Counted from the stretch's first letter, positions 30,409-39,548 are shown. The stretch is 64,000 nt of DNA from Streptomyces sp. NRRL F-525 (GCF_000716605.1 NZ_JNXE01000015.1:124001-188000); one strand, 5' to 3'. The notes: generated by a model not told the origin, from the sequence alone. Numbers and translations: made by a program.

Positions 30409-31629
30409 GTGATTCAACCGGTAGCAGTCATCGGCGCCGGGCCGTTCGGCCTGTCCACCGCCGCGCATCTGCGGGCACGCGGCATTCCGGTCCGTGTCTT
30501 CGGCGAGCCCATGGTCAGCTGGCGTGACCACATGCCCGCCGGGATGCTCCTGAAGTCGACCCCCGCCGCCTCCAGCCTCGACGCCCCGCAGCCCGGCCAC
30601 AACCTCGTCGACTACTGCGACGCGGCCGGTATCCCCCGCCTGGTCACCGACGAGGACATCATCCCCGTGGAGACCTTCATCGCCTACGGCGAGTGGTTCC
30701 AGCAGAAGCTGGTGCCCGAGCTGGAGCGGGTGCGGGTCGTCTCCGTCGACCGGAAGACGGGCGGCGGCTTCGAACTCAAGCTGGACTCGGGGGAGTTGTT
30801 CACGGCGAGGGCGGTCGTGGTCGCGACCGGGCTGTACGGCCTGGCCCACCTCCCGCCGGAGCTGGCCGCGGCGGCGGTCGACGGGCCCGCGCCCACCGGT
30901 CCCGTCTCGCACAGTTCCCAGCACCACGACCTGAGCGGGTTCAAGGGCAAGGAGCTGATCGTCGTCGGCGCCGGTCAATCCGCCCTGGAGACGGCGGTGT
31001 TGGCGGCGGAGGCGGGTGCGAACGTGCGGATCGTCTCGCGCGGGCACGGCCGGGTCGCCTTCGGCGCACCTCCGTGGAAGCAGCCGAAGCTGCGCCCCGA
31101 GTCGCCGTTCGGGCGCGCGTGGTCGCTGTGGGCGCTGAGCTACTACCCCCAGCCGTACCGCCACCTCCCCGAGCAGACCCGGCACTACCTGGTCCGCCGG
31201 GTGCTCGGGCCGCTCGGGGCGTGGTGGCTGCGCGAGCGGTTCGAGGGGAAGGTGCAGGTCAGCGAGGTCGAGCGGATCGTGCAGGCCGAGGCGGGCGGGG
31301 GCGCGGGCGCGGCGGACGGCGGCCCGGTGCTCACCGTCGCGACGCCGGGCGGAGCCACGCAGCACCTCACCGCCGACCACGTCATCGCCGCGACGGGGTA
31401 CCGGGTCGACATCGCGGCGATGGACTTCCTCGGGCACGAGCTGCGCACCCAGCTGGCGGTGAGCCGGGGTACGCCGAAACTCGGCGCCGGGTATGTGTCG
31501 TCCGTGCCGGGCGTCTACTTCACGGGGCTGCCGTCGGCGTCGTCGTACGGGCCGGTGATGCGGTTCGTGTGCGGGACCGAGTTCGCTTCGCCGAGGCTGG
31601 CGAAGCATCTGGCGGCCGCGCACGGGTAG
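30409..31629 (+). CDS. FAD/NAD(P)-dependent oxidoreductase, flavin monooxygenase-like
   Basis: The 406-residue protein begins with a dinucleotide site (VAVIGAGPFGLSTAAHL) and has a second one (LIVVGAGQSALETAVLAAEAG), plus the ATG motif VVVATGLYG and VIAATGYRV. This two-Rossmann plan fits flavin-containing monooxygenases and related oxidoreductases. GTG start with GGGGAGGGAC upstream. It follows the ATP-grasp gene and may share its transcript, suggesting a small biosynthetic or tailoring pair (inference). The substrate is unknown. Confidence 0.82.
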   Translation: MIQPVAVIGAGPFGLSTAAHLRARGIPVRVFGEPMVSWRDHMPAGMLLKSTPAASSLDAPQPGHNLVDYCDAAGIPRLVTDEDIIPVETFIAYGEWFQQKLVPELERVRVVSVDRKTGGGFELKLDSGELFTARAVVVATGLYGLAHLPPELAAAAVDGPAPTGPVSHSSQHHDLSGFKGKELIVVGAGQSALETAVLAAEAGANVRIVSRGHGRVAFGAPPWKQPKLRPESPFGRAWSLWALSYYPQPYRHLPEQTRHYLVRRVLGPLGAWWLRERFEGKVQVSEVERIVQAEAGGGAGAADGGPVLTVATPGGATQHLTADHVIAATGYRVDIAAMDFLGHELRTQLAVSRGTPKLGAGYVSSVPGVYFTGLPSASSYGPVMRFVCGTEFASPRLAKHLAAAHG

Positions 31630-31643
31630 TTGGCGGCAGGGGC

Positions 31644-32321
31644 TCAGCCCGTTGTGGAGCGGGCGACGCGGAAGCCGACGTCGTCCACGCGGAAGGTGGG
31701 GTGGCTTCGGCGGCGCACGGAGGCGCGGCAGCTCCAGTGCTCGTCGAACCATCCGCCGCCGCGCAGGACGCGGTAGGTGCCGTAGACCTCCGGGTCGTAG
31801 AGGTCCCAGCACCACTCCCAGACGTTGCCCAGCATGTCGTGCAGCCCCCAGGGGTTGGGGCGTCGGCCGCCCGGCTCGTGGGGTCGCTCGCCGGAGTTGC
31901 CTCGGTGCCAGGCGATGTCGTCGAGGGGCCCGTAGCGCGGGCCGCTCGTCCCCGCCCGGCACGCGTACTCCCACTCGGCTTCGGTGGGGAGACGGTAGCC
32001 GTCGGCGGAGGGGTCGCGCAGGACGGGTTCGCCCTGGGCGTCGAAGTCGTACGCCGGGGTCAACTCCTCCTGCTGGGAAAGGGAGTTGCAGAAGAGGACC
32101 GCGTCCCGCCACGACACGGTCTCCACGGGGAGGCGGCCGTCGCCCTGAGCGGTGCTGGGGCGTTCGCCGGTGACCTGGGCGTACTGGTCCTGGGTGACGG
32201 GCAGGGTGCCGAGGTGGAAGGGGGCGAGGTCGACGCTCCAACTCCGTTGCGTACGGCGGTCGGTGAGGGTGACCTGGCCGGGCGGGATCGGGGTGAGGCC
32301 GATGTGGGTGGTTGTGCCCAT
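31644..32321 (-). CDS. FGE/SUMF1-fold protein lacking one copper-ligand cysteine
   Basis: The 225-residue protein has the FGE-sulfatase domain landmarks: PVTQDQYAQV, LPVETVSWRDAVLFCN, YRLPTEAEWEYACRAG, GLHDMLGNVWEWCWD and RGGGWF near residue 187. Formylglycine-generating enzyme uses two Cys in the segment after RGGSW to bind Cu(I). Here the first position is Asp193 and only the second Cys198 remains, so oxidase activity is doubtful. It lies 3 bp after the nucleotidyltransferase gene, clearly one operon. No sulfatase is in the window. Confidence 0.82.
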   Translation of the reverse strand: MGTTTHIGLTPIPPGQVTLTDRRTQRSWSVDLAPFHLGTLPVTQDQYAQVTGERPSTAQGDGRLPVETVSWRDAVLFCNSLSQQEELTPAYDFDAQGEPVLRDPSADGYRLPTEAEWEYACRAGTSGPRYGPLDDIAWHRGNSGERPHEPGGRRPNPWGLHDMLGNVWEWCWDLYDPEVYGTYRVLRGGGWFDEHWSCRASVRRRSHPTFRVDDVGFRVARSTTG

Positions 32322-32324
32322 GGG

Positions 32325-33059
32325 TTACGTCAGCTCCGTGAGCATCGGGGTTAGGCGGGCGGAGAGTTCGGGGTCGGAGTGGTCAAGTTCCGTTGCCGTG
32401 GCGGTGATTGTGGCGGTGAGCGCGCGGCGGAGTTCTGGTTCCGTGAGGGAGCGGATGAGGGTGGATTCCAGGGGGGTCGTCACCTCGGCCGGTAGCAGGT
32501 GGGCGCCCTTCGAGTAGGCGGTGGGGAGATTCAGGCGTAGGCAGGCCAGGGTGATCAGTTGGTCGCGCAGGGCGTTGATCCAGTGTGCCGCTTGCCAACT
32601 CCGGCCCCGTTCAAGGCAGATGCGGGCGTGCAGGGCGTGGTGCCAGGCGTGGCCGATCAGGGTGTCGCGGTCGGGGGCGGCGAACGGCGGCTGTTCGTGC
32701 GGGGTGCCGAAGAGTGTCTGCCAGGCCGGACCCCGGGCGCCGAACTCTGACTCCGGGGCGAAGGTGAGGTCCAGCTCCACCCACCCCGGCAGCAGGAAGA
32801 CCCGGATCACGCTCGCGCCGCCGACGCCGAGGTCCCAGTGGTGCCGGGCGCCCAACTCGTCGTGGATCCACGCCGTCCAGCGACCTACGGCCTCGACGAC
32901 GTCGCCCCGCACGGCCAGCACGATGTCCGTGTCCGACCAGCGGTCGCCGGTGCCGGTGGCGTGCGAGCCGGTGTGGGCGAAGCCGACGATTGCGGCGTCG
33001 GCCTCGGCGTGGGCGAGGAGTCGGGCGCGAGTGCGGTCGCGTTGTTCGGGGGTGAACAT
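32325..33059 (-). CDS. Nucleotidyltransferase-domain protein
   Basis: The 244-residue protein carries the polymerase-beta-type nucleotidyltransferase signature GSHATGTGDRWSDTDIVL at about residues 31-48, with the GS and the D-x-D catalytic pair, and a further acidic residue in WVELDLTF. A helical C-terminal domain follows. The arrangement resembles aminoglycoside adenylyltransferase-like proteins; no resistance role can be claimed. The ATG at 33059 has CGAGG close upstream; starts at 33077 and 33092 are possible. It is the first gene of an operon with the FGE-like protein. Confidence 0.8.
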   Translation of the reverse strand: MFTPEQRDRTRARLLAHAEADAAIVGFAHTGSHATGTGDRWSDTDIVLAVRGDVVEAVGRWTAWIHDELGARHHWDLGVGGASVIRVFLLPGWVELDLTFAPESEFGARGPAWQTLFGTPHEQPPFAAPDRDTLIGHAWHHALHARICLERGRSWQAAHWINALRDQLITLACLRLNLPTAYSKGAHLLPAEVTTPLESTLIRSLTEPELRRALTATITATATELDHSDPELSARLTPMLTELT

Positions 33060-33113
33060 GCCTCGATGATGCATGCCCGGGGTCTTCGCCACGCATTGTC
33101 AGTGGGGCAGGGC

Positions 33114-33674
33114 ATGATCCGGTGGATGCGCTATACGACGTGGACTTCGGATCGGATGTTCGTCGCCTACCGGCAGTACTACCTGCAGGGCGACGAATTT
33201 CTCAGTGTGTACGACGACGCCGACACGGTCAGGCGGATCCACGCGGGGAACAGCCTGGCGGCAGGGGGCCCGGAACACCTCACGGTGCGGGCAGGCACGC
33301 ACACCGGTTATATACGCCTGACCACCCGGCAGTGCGCGGACGAACCCCCGCTGCCGGGTGAGGAGTGGGAGACCGTGGTCGACGTGAGCATCTGCAGCAC
33401 GAGTGGCATGCTGCGGCTGTTCCAGTGGGGCGGTGAGGTCCAGTGGGACGCAGGGAACTTCGCGATGGCCGGGGAGGGTTGGTATCGCGTCCGCGTGCAG
33501 ACACGCGGACGCGACGAAGGCGACGCGCACCAGGGCGACACCCCGGTGGAAGAGCACTTCCTCAGCGTGTGGCCGGCGCCGCCCGCACCCGACACCGTGC
33601 ACCGGGCGAACGACACCTTCGCCCGCACGCACTATGACCCAACCCAGCCTCCCGGCCAGCCTGTTCAGCCCTGA
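33114..33674 (+). CDS. Protein of unknown function
   Basis: The 186-residue soluble protein begins MIRWMRYTTWTSDRMF. It is rich in Trp, Tyr and Arg, has no signal or membrane segment, and looks beta-rich (GEEWETVVDVSICSTSGMLRLFQWGGEVQW; quoted in part). It ends in a Pro-rich tail. I do not recognise a family. GTGGGGCAGG precedes the ATG. It diverges from the nucleotidyltransferase operon with about 55 bp between starts. Confidence 0.7.
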   Translation: MIRWMRYTTWTSDRMFVAYRQYYLQGDEFLSVYDDADTVRRIHAGNSLAAGGPEHLTVRAGTHTGYIRLTTRQCADEPPLPGEEWETVVDVSICSTSGMLRLFQWGGEVQWDAGNFAMAGEGWYRVRVQTRGRDEGDAHQGDTPVEEHFLSVWPAPPAPDTVHRANDTFARTHYDPTQPPGQPVQP

Positions 33675-33746
33675 CCCGCTCCGGTTCGCTCCGGCTCGCT
33701 GCGGACACTCGTCCCGTGCCCTCCGCCGTACGACCGTGCCGCGGTA

Positions 33747-34934
33747 CTACGACCGGTAGCGGCCCAGCGTCCTCAAACCCGGCAACTCCCTGTCCTGGAA
33801 GTCGAACAGCGCCAGGTTCTCCCACGCGTTGCCGGACGTCGGGTCCGTCGGGTCCCAGCCGTCACCGGCCCGGTACGTCCAGACGCCTTCCCAATAGCAG
33901 TAACCCAGGCCCTTGTCGCCGGGAACGTTCGCCATCAGGTCGGCCACCGTACGGAGCCACGCCGCCTGGCCTGCCGGGGTCGCCGGGTAGCCCGCCGTCA
34001 GCTGCGAGGGGTCGTACATGATGTCGTTCGTCGCGTCCTCGCTCTCCAGCGTGAACGGGTACGCCGTCTCCGCGATCAGCACCGGCTTGTCGTAACGGGC
34101 CGCCAGATCCGCCAAGTTGGCCGCCGCGGCCTCCGGGGCGCCGTGCCAGAACGGGTAGTACGACTGGGCGATGATGTCGAAGTCGACGCCGTCGGCGACC
34201 ACGTTGTCGTACCACCAGCGTGACGTGCCGTTGTCGCCGCCCGAGGCGATGTGGAGCATCGTGCGGATACGCGGGGTCGTGTCACGCGCCGCGTTCAGGC
34301 CCGCCTTGAGGAACGTCGTCAGGTTGCCCCAACCCCCGGCGTCGTCACCCCAGTTCTTGCCGGTGGGCCAGAGCAGGCCGCCGTTGATCTCGTTGCCGAT
34401 CTGGACCAGGTCCGCCGGGGTGCCCTGGCGGCGCAGGGCGCCCAGGACGTCGGCGGTGTGGTCGTAGACCGCGCGTGTCAGGCCCGCCACGTCCAGGTCC
34501 GCCCAGGCCGCCGGCTTGGTCTGGTGGGACGGGTCGGCCCACGTGTCGGAGTAGTGGAAGTCGACCCAGATGCCGATCCCCGCCCGGCGCAGGCGCTTCG
34601 CCAACGGCAGGATGTGCTTCTTGTTGTTGTAACCGTCGGCCGGGTTCACCCACACCTTGAGGCGCGCGTGCGTCACGCCCGCGTCGGCCAGGATGCGGAT
34701 CGGGTCGTCCCGGCGGCCGTCAGCCCGGCGGTAAACCGCCCCGTGCGCCTCGTCCTTGGGCAGCGACGAGATGTCCATCCCCCGGATCTCCAGCCGGCGC
34801 CGGTCCGACCCGCCTCCGGCCGAACCCCCGGTCGACGTACCGGTGCCGGTGCTCGCCACCGCCGGCGCCGCCGCCAACACCGGTACCGCGAGTGCCGCCG
34901 CCCCCGCCGCCGTAAGAACACTGCGTCTGCGCAT
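33747..34934 (-). CDS. Secreted arabinogalactan endo-beta-1,4-galactanase (GH53)
   Basis: GH53 cleaves beta-1,4-galactan of plant pectin. The 395-residue protein has a signal peptide (MRRRSVLTAAGAAALAVPVL, cut near AVAS), a Gly/Ser/Thr linker, then the barrel: GMDISSLP, ARLKVWVNP, WVDFHYSDTWADP, acid/base Glu in VQIGNEINGGLLWP and nucleophile Glu in VLIAETAYPF. The Cys/Trp-rich end (GYCYWEGVW) is typical. It lies 65 bp downstream of the GH42 gene, probably in one operon, matching ganB of Bacillus galactan clusters. A GTG one codon upstream is an alternative start. Confidence 0.92.
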   Translation of the reverse strand: MRRRSVLTAAGAAALAVPVLAAAPAVASTGTGTSTGGSAGGGSDRRRLEIRGMDISSLPKDEAHGAVYRRADGRRDDPIRILADAGVTHARLKVWVNPADGYNNKKHILPLAKRLRRAGIGIWVDFHYSDTWADPSHQTKPAAWADLDVAGLTRAVYDHTADVLGALRRQGTPADLVQIGNEINGGLLWPTGKNWGDDAGGWGNLTTFLKAGLNAARDTTPRIRTMLHIASGGDNGTSRWWYDNVVADGVDFDIIAQSYYPFWHGAPEAAAANLADLAARYDKPVLIAETAYPFTLESEDATNDIMYDPSQLTAGYPATPAGQAAWLRTVADLMANVPGDKGLGYCYWEGVWTYRAGDGWDPTDPTSGNAWENLALFDFQDRELPGLRTLGRYRS

Positions 34935-34999
34935 CACGAAGTTTCCCTTCACTGACAGAAAGAAGTAGGAGTAACTGGGCTCCACAACACGGGAGTTGA

Positions 35000-37006
35000 T
35001 CAGTGCGGGGTGTGGAAGACCTCCACCCCGCCCGCCGGCACCGCCGCCCGGCTCCCGTCCGGCAGCACCACCTTCACCTCGCCCCCGGTGTGGTTCACCG
35101 CGAAGCGGAACGTCCCCGACTCGCCCTCCCGTACGACGAGTTCGACATCGCGGGGCAGATCGACCGGCGTGATCCCCGCGTCCGCGAGGGCGAGGTCGAC
35201 GACGCCGGCCAGATCGGCCCCCGTCAACCGCGTCGCCAGGTACCAGGAGGCCCCCGCCCCCAGCGCGTACCGGGTCAGCGCCGCCCCACCCGCCGTACGC
35301 CCATCGGCGAACACCGCGACCGTCTCGCACCCCTCACCCGGCACCACGACCTCGGACCACAGATCCGCCTCGTACGACGCCCCGTCCGCCCCCCGGACCG
35401 ACACCACCTCACCCGGCAGCAACGGGTCGAACTCCTCTACGGTCAGCCCGAGTACGTCCCGCAACGCCCCCGGATACGCGCCCGGATGCAAGGTGTCGTT
35501 CTCGTCGACGATCCCGGAGAAGAAGGAGACCAGCAGGGTTCCGCCCCGCGAGACGTACCGCTCCAGGTCCGCCCCCACCCCGGCCGGCGCCGCGTACAAC
35601 TGCGGTACCACCAGCAGCGGATACCGCTCCGGGTCCAGGTCGCCGAGCCCCGTCGGCGGCACGAAGTCCACCGTCAAGTGCCGGTCGTACAGGGCCTCGT
35701 AGAACGAGTCCAACCGTTCCCGCGCGTCCAGATCCTGGCTCGGCCGCCACTCCAGGCTCTGCGCCCACCAGGAGTCCCACGACCACACCATCGCCACGTC
35801 ACCCCGGGTCCGTGTACCCCGCAGACCGGCCCGGCCCAAGTCCCCGACCCTGCGGCCGAGTTCGGTCACCTCACGCCAACCCCGGTTGTCCGTACCGGAG
35901 TTCGCCAGCATCGCCGTGTGGAACTTCTCCGCGCCCGACTGCGACTGCCGCCACTGGAAGAACATCGCGCCCTCGGAACCCCGGGCCACATGCCCGAGTG
36001 AGTTCCGGGCCATCTCACCGGGGCGCTTCGCGGGGTTGTACGGCTGCCAGTTGACCCCGGACGTGGCGTGCTCCAGCAGCAGCCACGGACCCCCGCCCGC
36101 CACCGAACGCGTCAAGTCGGCGGCCAGCGCCAGGTTCACGTGCGTACGGCGGCCGTCCGTCATCAGGTAGTGGTCGTTGGTGACGAGGTCGACCTCCTTC
36201 GCCCAGGCCCAGTAGTCGACGCCCTGGCCCTGGCTCGGCGCGACCATGAAGTTGGTGGTGACCGGGACACCGGGGGAGAGGCGGTGCAGGATGTCCCGTT
36301 CGGCGGTGAAGTTGGCGCGGGCCTGGGCGTCGGCGAAGCGGCGGTAGTCGAGTTGCTGGGTGGGATTGCATACGGAGGGGGTGGCCCGGGGCGGAGTGAT
36401 CTCCTCCCAGTCGCCGTACTGCTGGCCCCAAAACGCCGTCCCCCAGGCCTGGTTGAGGGCGCCGAGGGTGCCGTAGCGCATGCGCAGCCAGTCGCGGAAA
36501 GCCGCCGCGCAAACGTCGCAGTAGCAGGCGAGCACCGGGGCGCCGTACTCGTTGTGGACGTGCCACAGGACCACGGCCGGGTGGCTGCCGTAGCGCTCGG
36601 CCAGCGCCGTCGTGATCGTGGCCGCCGCCGCCCGGTACTCGGGGTTCGAGTGGCAGATCGCGCCCCGCGAGCCGAAGGCCAGGCGCACGCCCTCGCGCGT
36701 CACCGGCAGCGCGTCGGGGTGCGCGCGGTAGAACCACGCCGGCGGTACGACCGTCGGCGTGCCGAGGTTCACGGCGATGCCCGCCGTGTGCAGCAGGTCC
36801 ATCACCGTGTCGAGCCACTCCCAGTCGTACTCACCGGGACGCGGCTCCAGCCGGGCCCAGGAGAAGACGCCGAGGGAGACCGTCGTGACCCCGGCCTCCC
36901 GCATCAGCCGTACGTCCTCCTCCCAGACCTCCTGCGGCCACTGCTCGGGGTTGTAGTCACCTCCGAAGGCGAGCGGCAGACGGGCGTGCGGGGCGGGGGA
37001 CGGCAT
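35000..37006 (-). CDS. Cytoplasmic beta-galactosidase (GH42)
   Basis: The 668-residue GH42 enzyme releases galactose from galacto-oligosaccharides. Landmarks are GGDYNPEQWPQEVWEEDV, acid/base Glu in WHVHNEYGAPV, zinc cysteines ACYCDVC plus an upstream Cys, and nucleophile Glu in LLLEHATSGVNWQ. A trimerisation and a small C-terminal beta domain follow. No signal peptide, so it works on imported sugars. The ATG at 37006 has GGGAG eight bases upstream. It diverges from the importer genes and corresponds to ganA in Bacillus. Confidence 0.93.
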   Translation of the reverse strand: MPSPAPHARLPLAFGGDYNPEQWPQEVWEEDVRLMREAGVTTVSLGVFSWARLEPRPGEYDWEWLDTVMDLLHTAGIAVNLGTPTVVPPAWFYRAHPDALPVTREGVRLAFGSRGAICHSNPEYRAAAATITTALAERYGSHPAVVLWHVHNEYGAPVLACYCDVCAAAFRDWLRMRYGTLGALNQAWGTAFWGQQYGDWEEITPPRATPSVCNPTQQLDYRRFADAQARANFTAERDILHRLSPGVPVTTNFMVAPSQGQGVDYWAWAKEVDLVTNDHYLMTDGRRTHVNLALAADLTRSVAGGGPWLLLEHATSGVNWQPYNPAKRPGEMARNSLGHVARGSEGAMFFQWRQSQSGAEKFHTAMLANSGTDNRGWREVTELGRRVGDLGRAGLRGTRTRGDVAMVWSWDSWWAQSLEWRPSQDLDARERLDSFYEALYDRHLTVDFVPPTGLGDLDPERYPLLVVPQLYAAPAGVGADLERYVSRGGTLLVSFFSGIVDENDTLHPGAYPGALRDVLGLTVEEFDPLLPGEVVSVRGADGASYEADLWSEVVVPGEGCETVAVFADGRTAGGAALTRYALGAGASWYLATRLTGADLAGVVDLALADAGITPVDLPRDVELVVREGESGTFRFAVNHTGGEVKVVLPDGSRAAVPAGGVEVFHTPH

Positions 37007-37062
37007 GGGTTCACTCCCGGGGATCGGAGGGGAAACTCGGCTGTTTCTGTGATCGTGCACAT

Positions 37063-37170
37063 GGATGGTTGCGGCGTCCATCCGTCAGCAACAAGTAGGT
37101 AACCCCACGGTTCATCCATTGACAAGGGTCCGAAACAATTCTCTACTGTGCACGGTCACAGAGCCGTGCA
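37063..37170. promoter_or_regulatory. Divergent promoter region of the galactan locus with two inverted repeats
   Basis: On the plus strand a TTGACA (37119-37124) and TACTGT (37144-37149) may form a 19-bp-spaced promoter for the binding protein. Immediately after it is a perfect repeat TGCACGG-N8-CCGTGCA (37149-37170), a good place for a repressor. A second repeat, GGATGG-N9-CCATCC (37063-37083), lies nearer the GH42 start. Either could be the site of the LacI protein encoded at 40499. Confidence 0.45.
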
Positions 37171-37233
37171 GAGCATGCGGGACCTCCGATGGGACATCGG
37201 GGACCGGCTCGCACTCAGTCAGGGGAGATGAAG

Positions 37234-38562
37234 ATGTCGATCCACCGCCACCAGTTCAGCAGGCGCAGCATCCTTGCCGGGGCAGCAGCTGTCGGCCTCA
37301 CGGGCACCCTCGCCGCCTGCGGCGGTTCCGACGACGACTCCGGCAAGAGCAGCGGGCCCGTCAAGCTGACCTACTGGGCCTGGGCGCCGAACATGGACAA
37401 GGTCGCCGCGATCTGGAACAAGAAGAACCCGGACATCACGGTCACCGTGTCCAAGCAGGCGGCCGGCAAGGACATCATCTCCAAGCTGATCACCGCGAAG
37501 AAGGCGGGCAACGCCCCCGACCTGATCCAGGTCGAGTACCAGGCGCTGCCGACGCTGGTCTCGAACGACGTGCTCGCCGACATCTCGAAGTACGCGAAGT
37601 CCGCCAAGTCCGAGTTCGCCGAGGGCCTTTGGGGCATGGTCACGCTCGGCACCGACGCCGTGTACGCGATACCGCAGGACTCCGGGCCGCTGATGTTCTT
37701 CTACCGCGAGGACCTGTTCAAGCAGCACAACCTGACGGTCCCGGCGACGTGGGACGACTTCGCCAAGACCGCCCGCGCCGCCAAGAAGGCGCTCCCGGAC
37801 GCCTACTTGACGACGTTCTCCTCCAACGACCCCGGTTTGTTCGCGGGGTTGTCGCAGCAGGCCGGTGCGAAGTGGTGGACCGTGGAGAGCGGCGGCAAGT
37901 GGACCGTCGGCATCGACGACGCGGCGACCAAGAAGGTCACCGACTTCTGGGGCGGGCTCGTCCAGGAGGGCGTGATCGACAACCAGCCGATGTACACGCC
38001 GGCTTGGAACAACGCGCTGAACAAGGGCACCAACATCGCCTGGGTCTCCGCCGTGTGGGCGCCCGGTGTACTCGTCAGCTCGGCCCCCGACACCAAGGGC
38101 AAGTGGCGCATGGCGCCGCTGCCGCAGTGGAGCGCGGGCGAGGACGTCACCGGCAGCTGGGGCGGCTCCTCCACCGGCGTCTCCACCGACTCCAAGCACG
38201 CCGAGGCCGCCGCCAAGTTCGCCACCTGGCTGAACACCGACCCGGAGGCGCTCGCCGCCCTGGTCAAGGACGTCTCCATCTACCCGGCGGCCACCAAGGG
38301 CCAGTCCGGCTCGGTGCTCACCACCCCCGAGTTCTTCCCGAACCAGACCGACTTCTACGACACGGCCGCGAAGATCGCCGCCACCACGGCCGCGTCCGCC
38401 TGGGGCCCGAACGTCCAGGTCGCCTACGACTCCTTCAGCGACGCGTTCGGCAAGGCCACCAAGGCGAAGAAGGCGGCGCAGTTCGACACCGCGCTCGCGA
38501 CCATGCAGTCGTCGACCTTCACCGACATGAAGAAGCAGGGCTTCAAGGTGACCGAGGCATGA
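37234..38562 (+). CDS. Galacto-oligosaccharide-binding lipoprotein of an ABC importer
   Basis: The 442-residue type 1 solute-binding protein has a twin-arginine-like signal (FSRRSILAGAAAVGLTGT) ending in the lipobox LAAC, then a Gly/Ser/Asp linker. The fold region has LTYWAWAPNMDKVAAIWNKK and aromatic residues typical of maltose-binding-like proteins. It should capture oligosaccharides outside the cell for the two permeases that follow. The ATG at 37234 is chosen for GGGGAG seven bases upstream. Sugar specificity is inferred from the neighbouring galactan enzymes. The stop overlaps the next gene by 4 bp. Confidence 0.88.
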   Translation: MSIHRHQFSRRSILAGAAAVGLTGTLAACGGSDDDSGKSSGPVKLTYWAWAPNMDKVAAIWNKKNPDITVTVSKQAAGKDIISKLITAKKAGNAPDLIQVEYQALPTLVSNDVLADISKYAKSAKSEFAEGLWGMVTLGTDAVYAIPQDSGPLMFFYREDLFKQHNLTVPATWDDFAKTARAAKKALPDAYLTTFSSNDPGLFAGLSQQAGAKWWTVESGGKWTVGIDDAATKKVTDFWGGLVQEGVIDNQPMYTPAWNNALNKGTNIAWVSAVWAPGVLVSSAPDTKGKWRMAPLPQWSAGEDVTGSWGGSSTGVSTDSKHAEAAAKFATWLNTDPEALAALVKDVSIYPAATKGQSGSVLTTPEFFPNQTDFYDTAAKIAATTAASAWGPNVQVAYDSFSDAFGKATKAKKAAQFDTALATMQSSTFTDMKKQGFKVTEA

Positions 38563-39548
38563 CCGCCACTCCGCTCAAGGGCTCCGACCGCGCGCCGGCC
38601 GGGCCCTTGGCGGACGGCACCGCCACCACCGTCCGCCCCCGCAGCCCCCGCCGCCGTGGCCGCAGCGCGCCGTACTGGTTCCTGGTACCGGCCCTGTTCC
38701 TGTTCGCCGCCTTCACCGTCGTACCGATCGGGTACGCGGTGTGGCTCAGTCTCCACAAGGTCCAGGTCAAGGGCATCGGCCTCGGCAAGGGCGCCCGCCA
38801 GCAGGTGTGGAACGGCATCGGCAACTACACCGATGTCCTGCACGACTCCGAGTTCGGGCACAGCGTCCTGCGCGCGTTCGGCTACGGCCTGATCGTCATC
38901 CCCACGATGCTCGGTCTGGCGCTGGTCTTCGCGCTGATGCTGGACACCCCGCAGGCCCGCAGCGCCAAGTTCGCGCGCCTCGCGATCTTCCTGCCGTACG
39001 CAGTCCCCGGCATCATCGCCGCCCTGATGTGGGGCTTCCTGTACCTCCCGACGGTCAGCCCCTTCTACTACCTGCTCCGCGAGTTCAACCTCCCGCAGCC
39101 GGACCTGTTCGACGGCGGCAACCTGTACCTCTCCTTCGCGAACATCGCGGTGTGGGGCGGCACGGGCTTCAACATGATCGTCATCTACACCGCCCTGCGC
39201 TCGATCCCGCAGGAGATCTACGAGGCCGCCCGCATCGACGGCGCGTCCGACCTGAAGATCGCGCTGCGGATCAAGATCCCGATCGTGATGCCGTCCCTCG
39301 TGCTCACGTTCTTCTTCTCGGTCATCGCCACGCTCCAGGTCTTCACCGAGCCCATGGCCCTCAAGCCGCTGACCAACGGTCTCACCAGTTCCTGGAGTCC
39401 GCTGATGGCCATCTACGACGCCGCCTTCCTCAGGTCGGACATCTACGGCGCCTCCGCCACCGCCGTGGTGCTGGCCCTGGCGACCTTCGCGCTCTCCTTC
39501 ACGCTGCTGCGCGTCTCCGACCGCTACACCCGGGAGGACCGGGCATGA
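38559..39548 (+). CDS. ABC sugar importer permease, MalF type
   Basis: The 329-residue membrane protein has six predicted helices after a basic N-terminal tail, and the EAA loop EIYEAARIDGASDLKIALR that contacts the ATPase. MalF-type permeases pair with MalG types. The ATG overlaps the binding-protein stop (ATGA), and its own stop overlaps the next permease. No ATPase is in the locus; in Streptomyces many sugar importers share the ATPase MsiK. Confidence 0.92.
   Translation: MTATPLKGSDRAPAGPLADGTATTVRPRSPRRRGRSAPYWFLVPALFLFAAFTVVPIGYAVWLSLHKVQVKGIGLGKGARQQVWNGIGNYTDVLHDSEFGHSVLRAFGYGLIVIPTMLGLALVFALMLDTPQARSAKFARLAIFLPYAVPGIIAALMWGFLYLPTVSPFYYLLREFNLPQPDLFDGGNLYLSFANIAVWGGTGFNMIVIYTALRSIPQEIYEAARIDGASDLKIALRIKIPIVMPSLVLTFFFSVIATLQVFTEPMALKPLTNGLTSSWSPLMAIYDAAFLRSDIYGASATAVVLALATFALSFTLLRVSDRYTREDRA

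Noticed and set aside
29025..31629. A full natural-product gene cluster
   Set aside because: Only two enzymes are adjacent; no carrier protein, synthase, exporter or regulator belongs clearly to them, so only a two-gene hypothesis is kept.
32325..33674. Toxin-antitoxin or abortive-infection module built on the nucleotidyltransferase
   Set aside because: The protein is much larger than minimal antitoxin-type nucleotidyltransferases and its operon partner is FGE-like, not a HEPN toxin; the divergent protein has no visible toxin motif.
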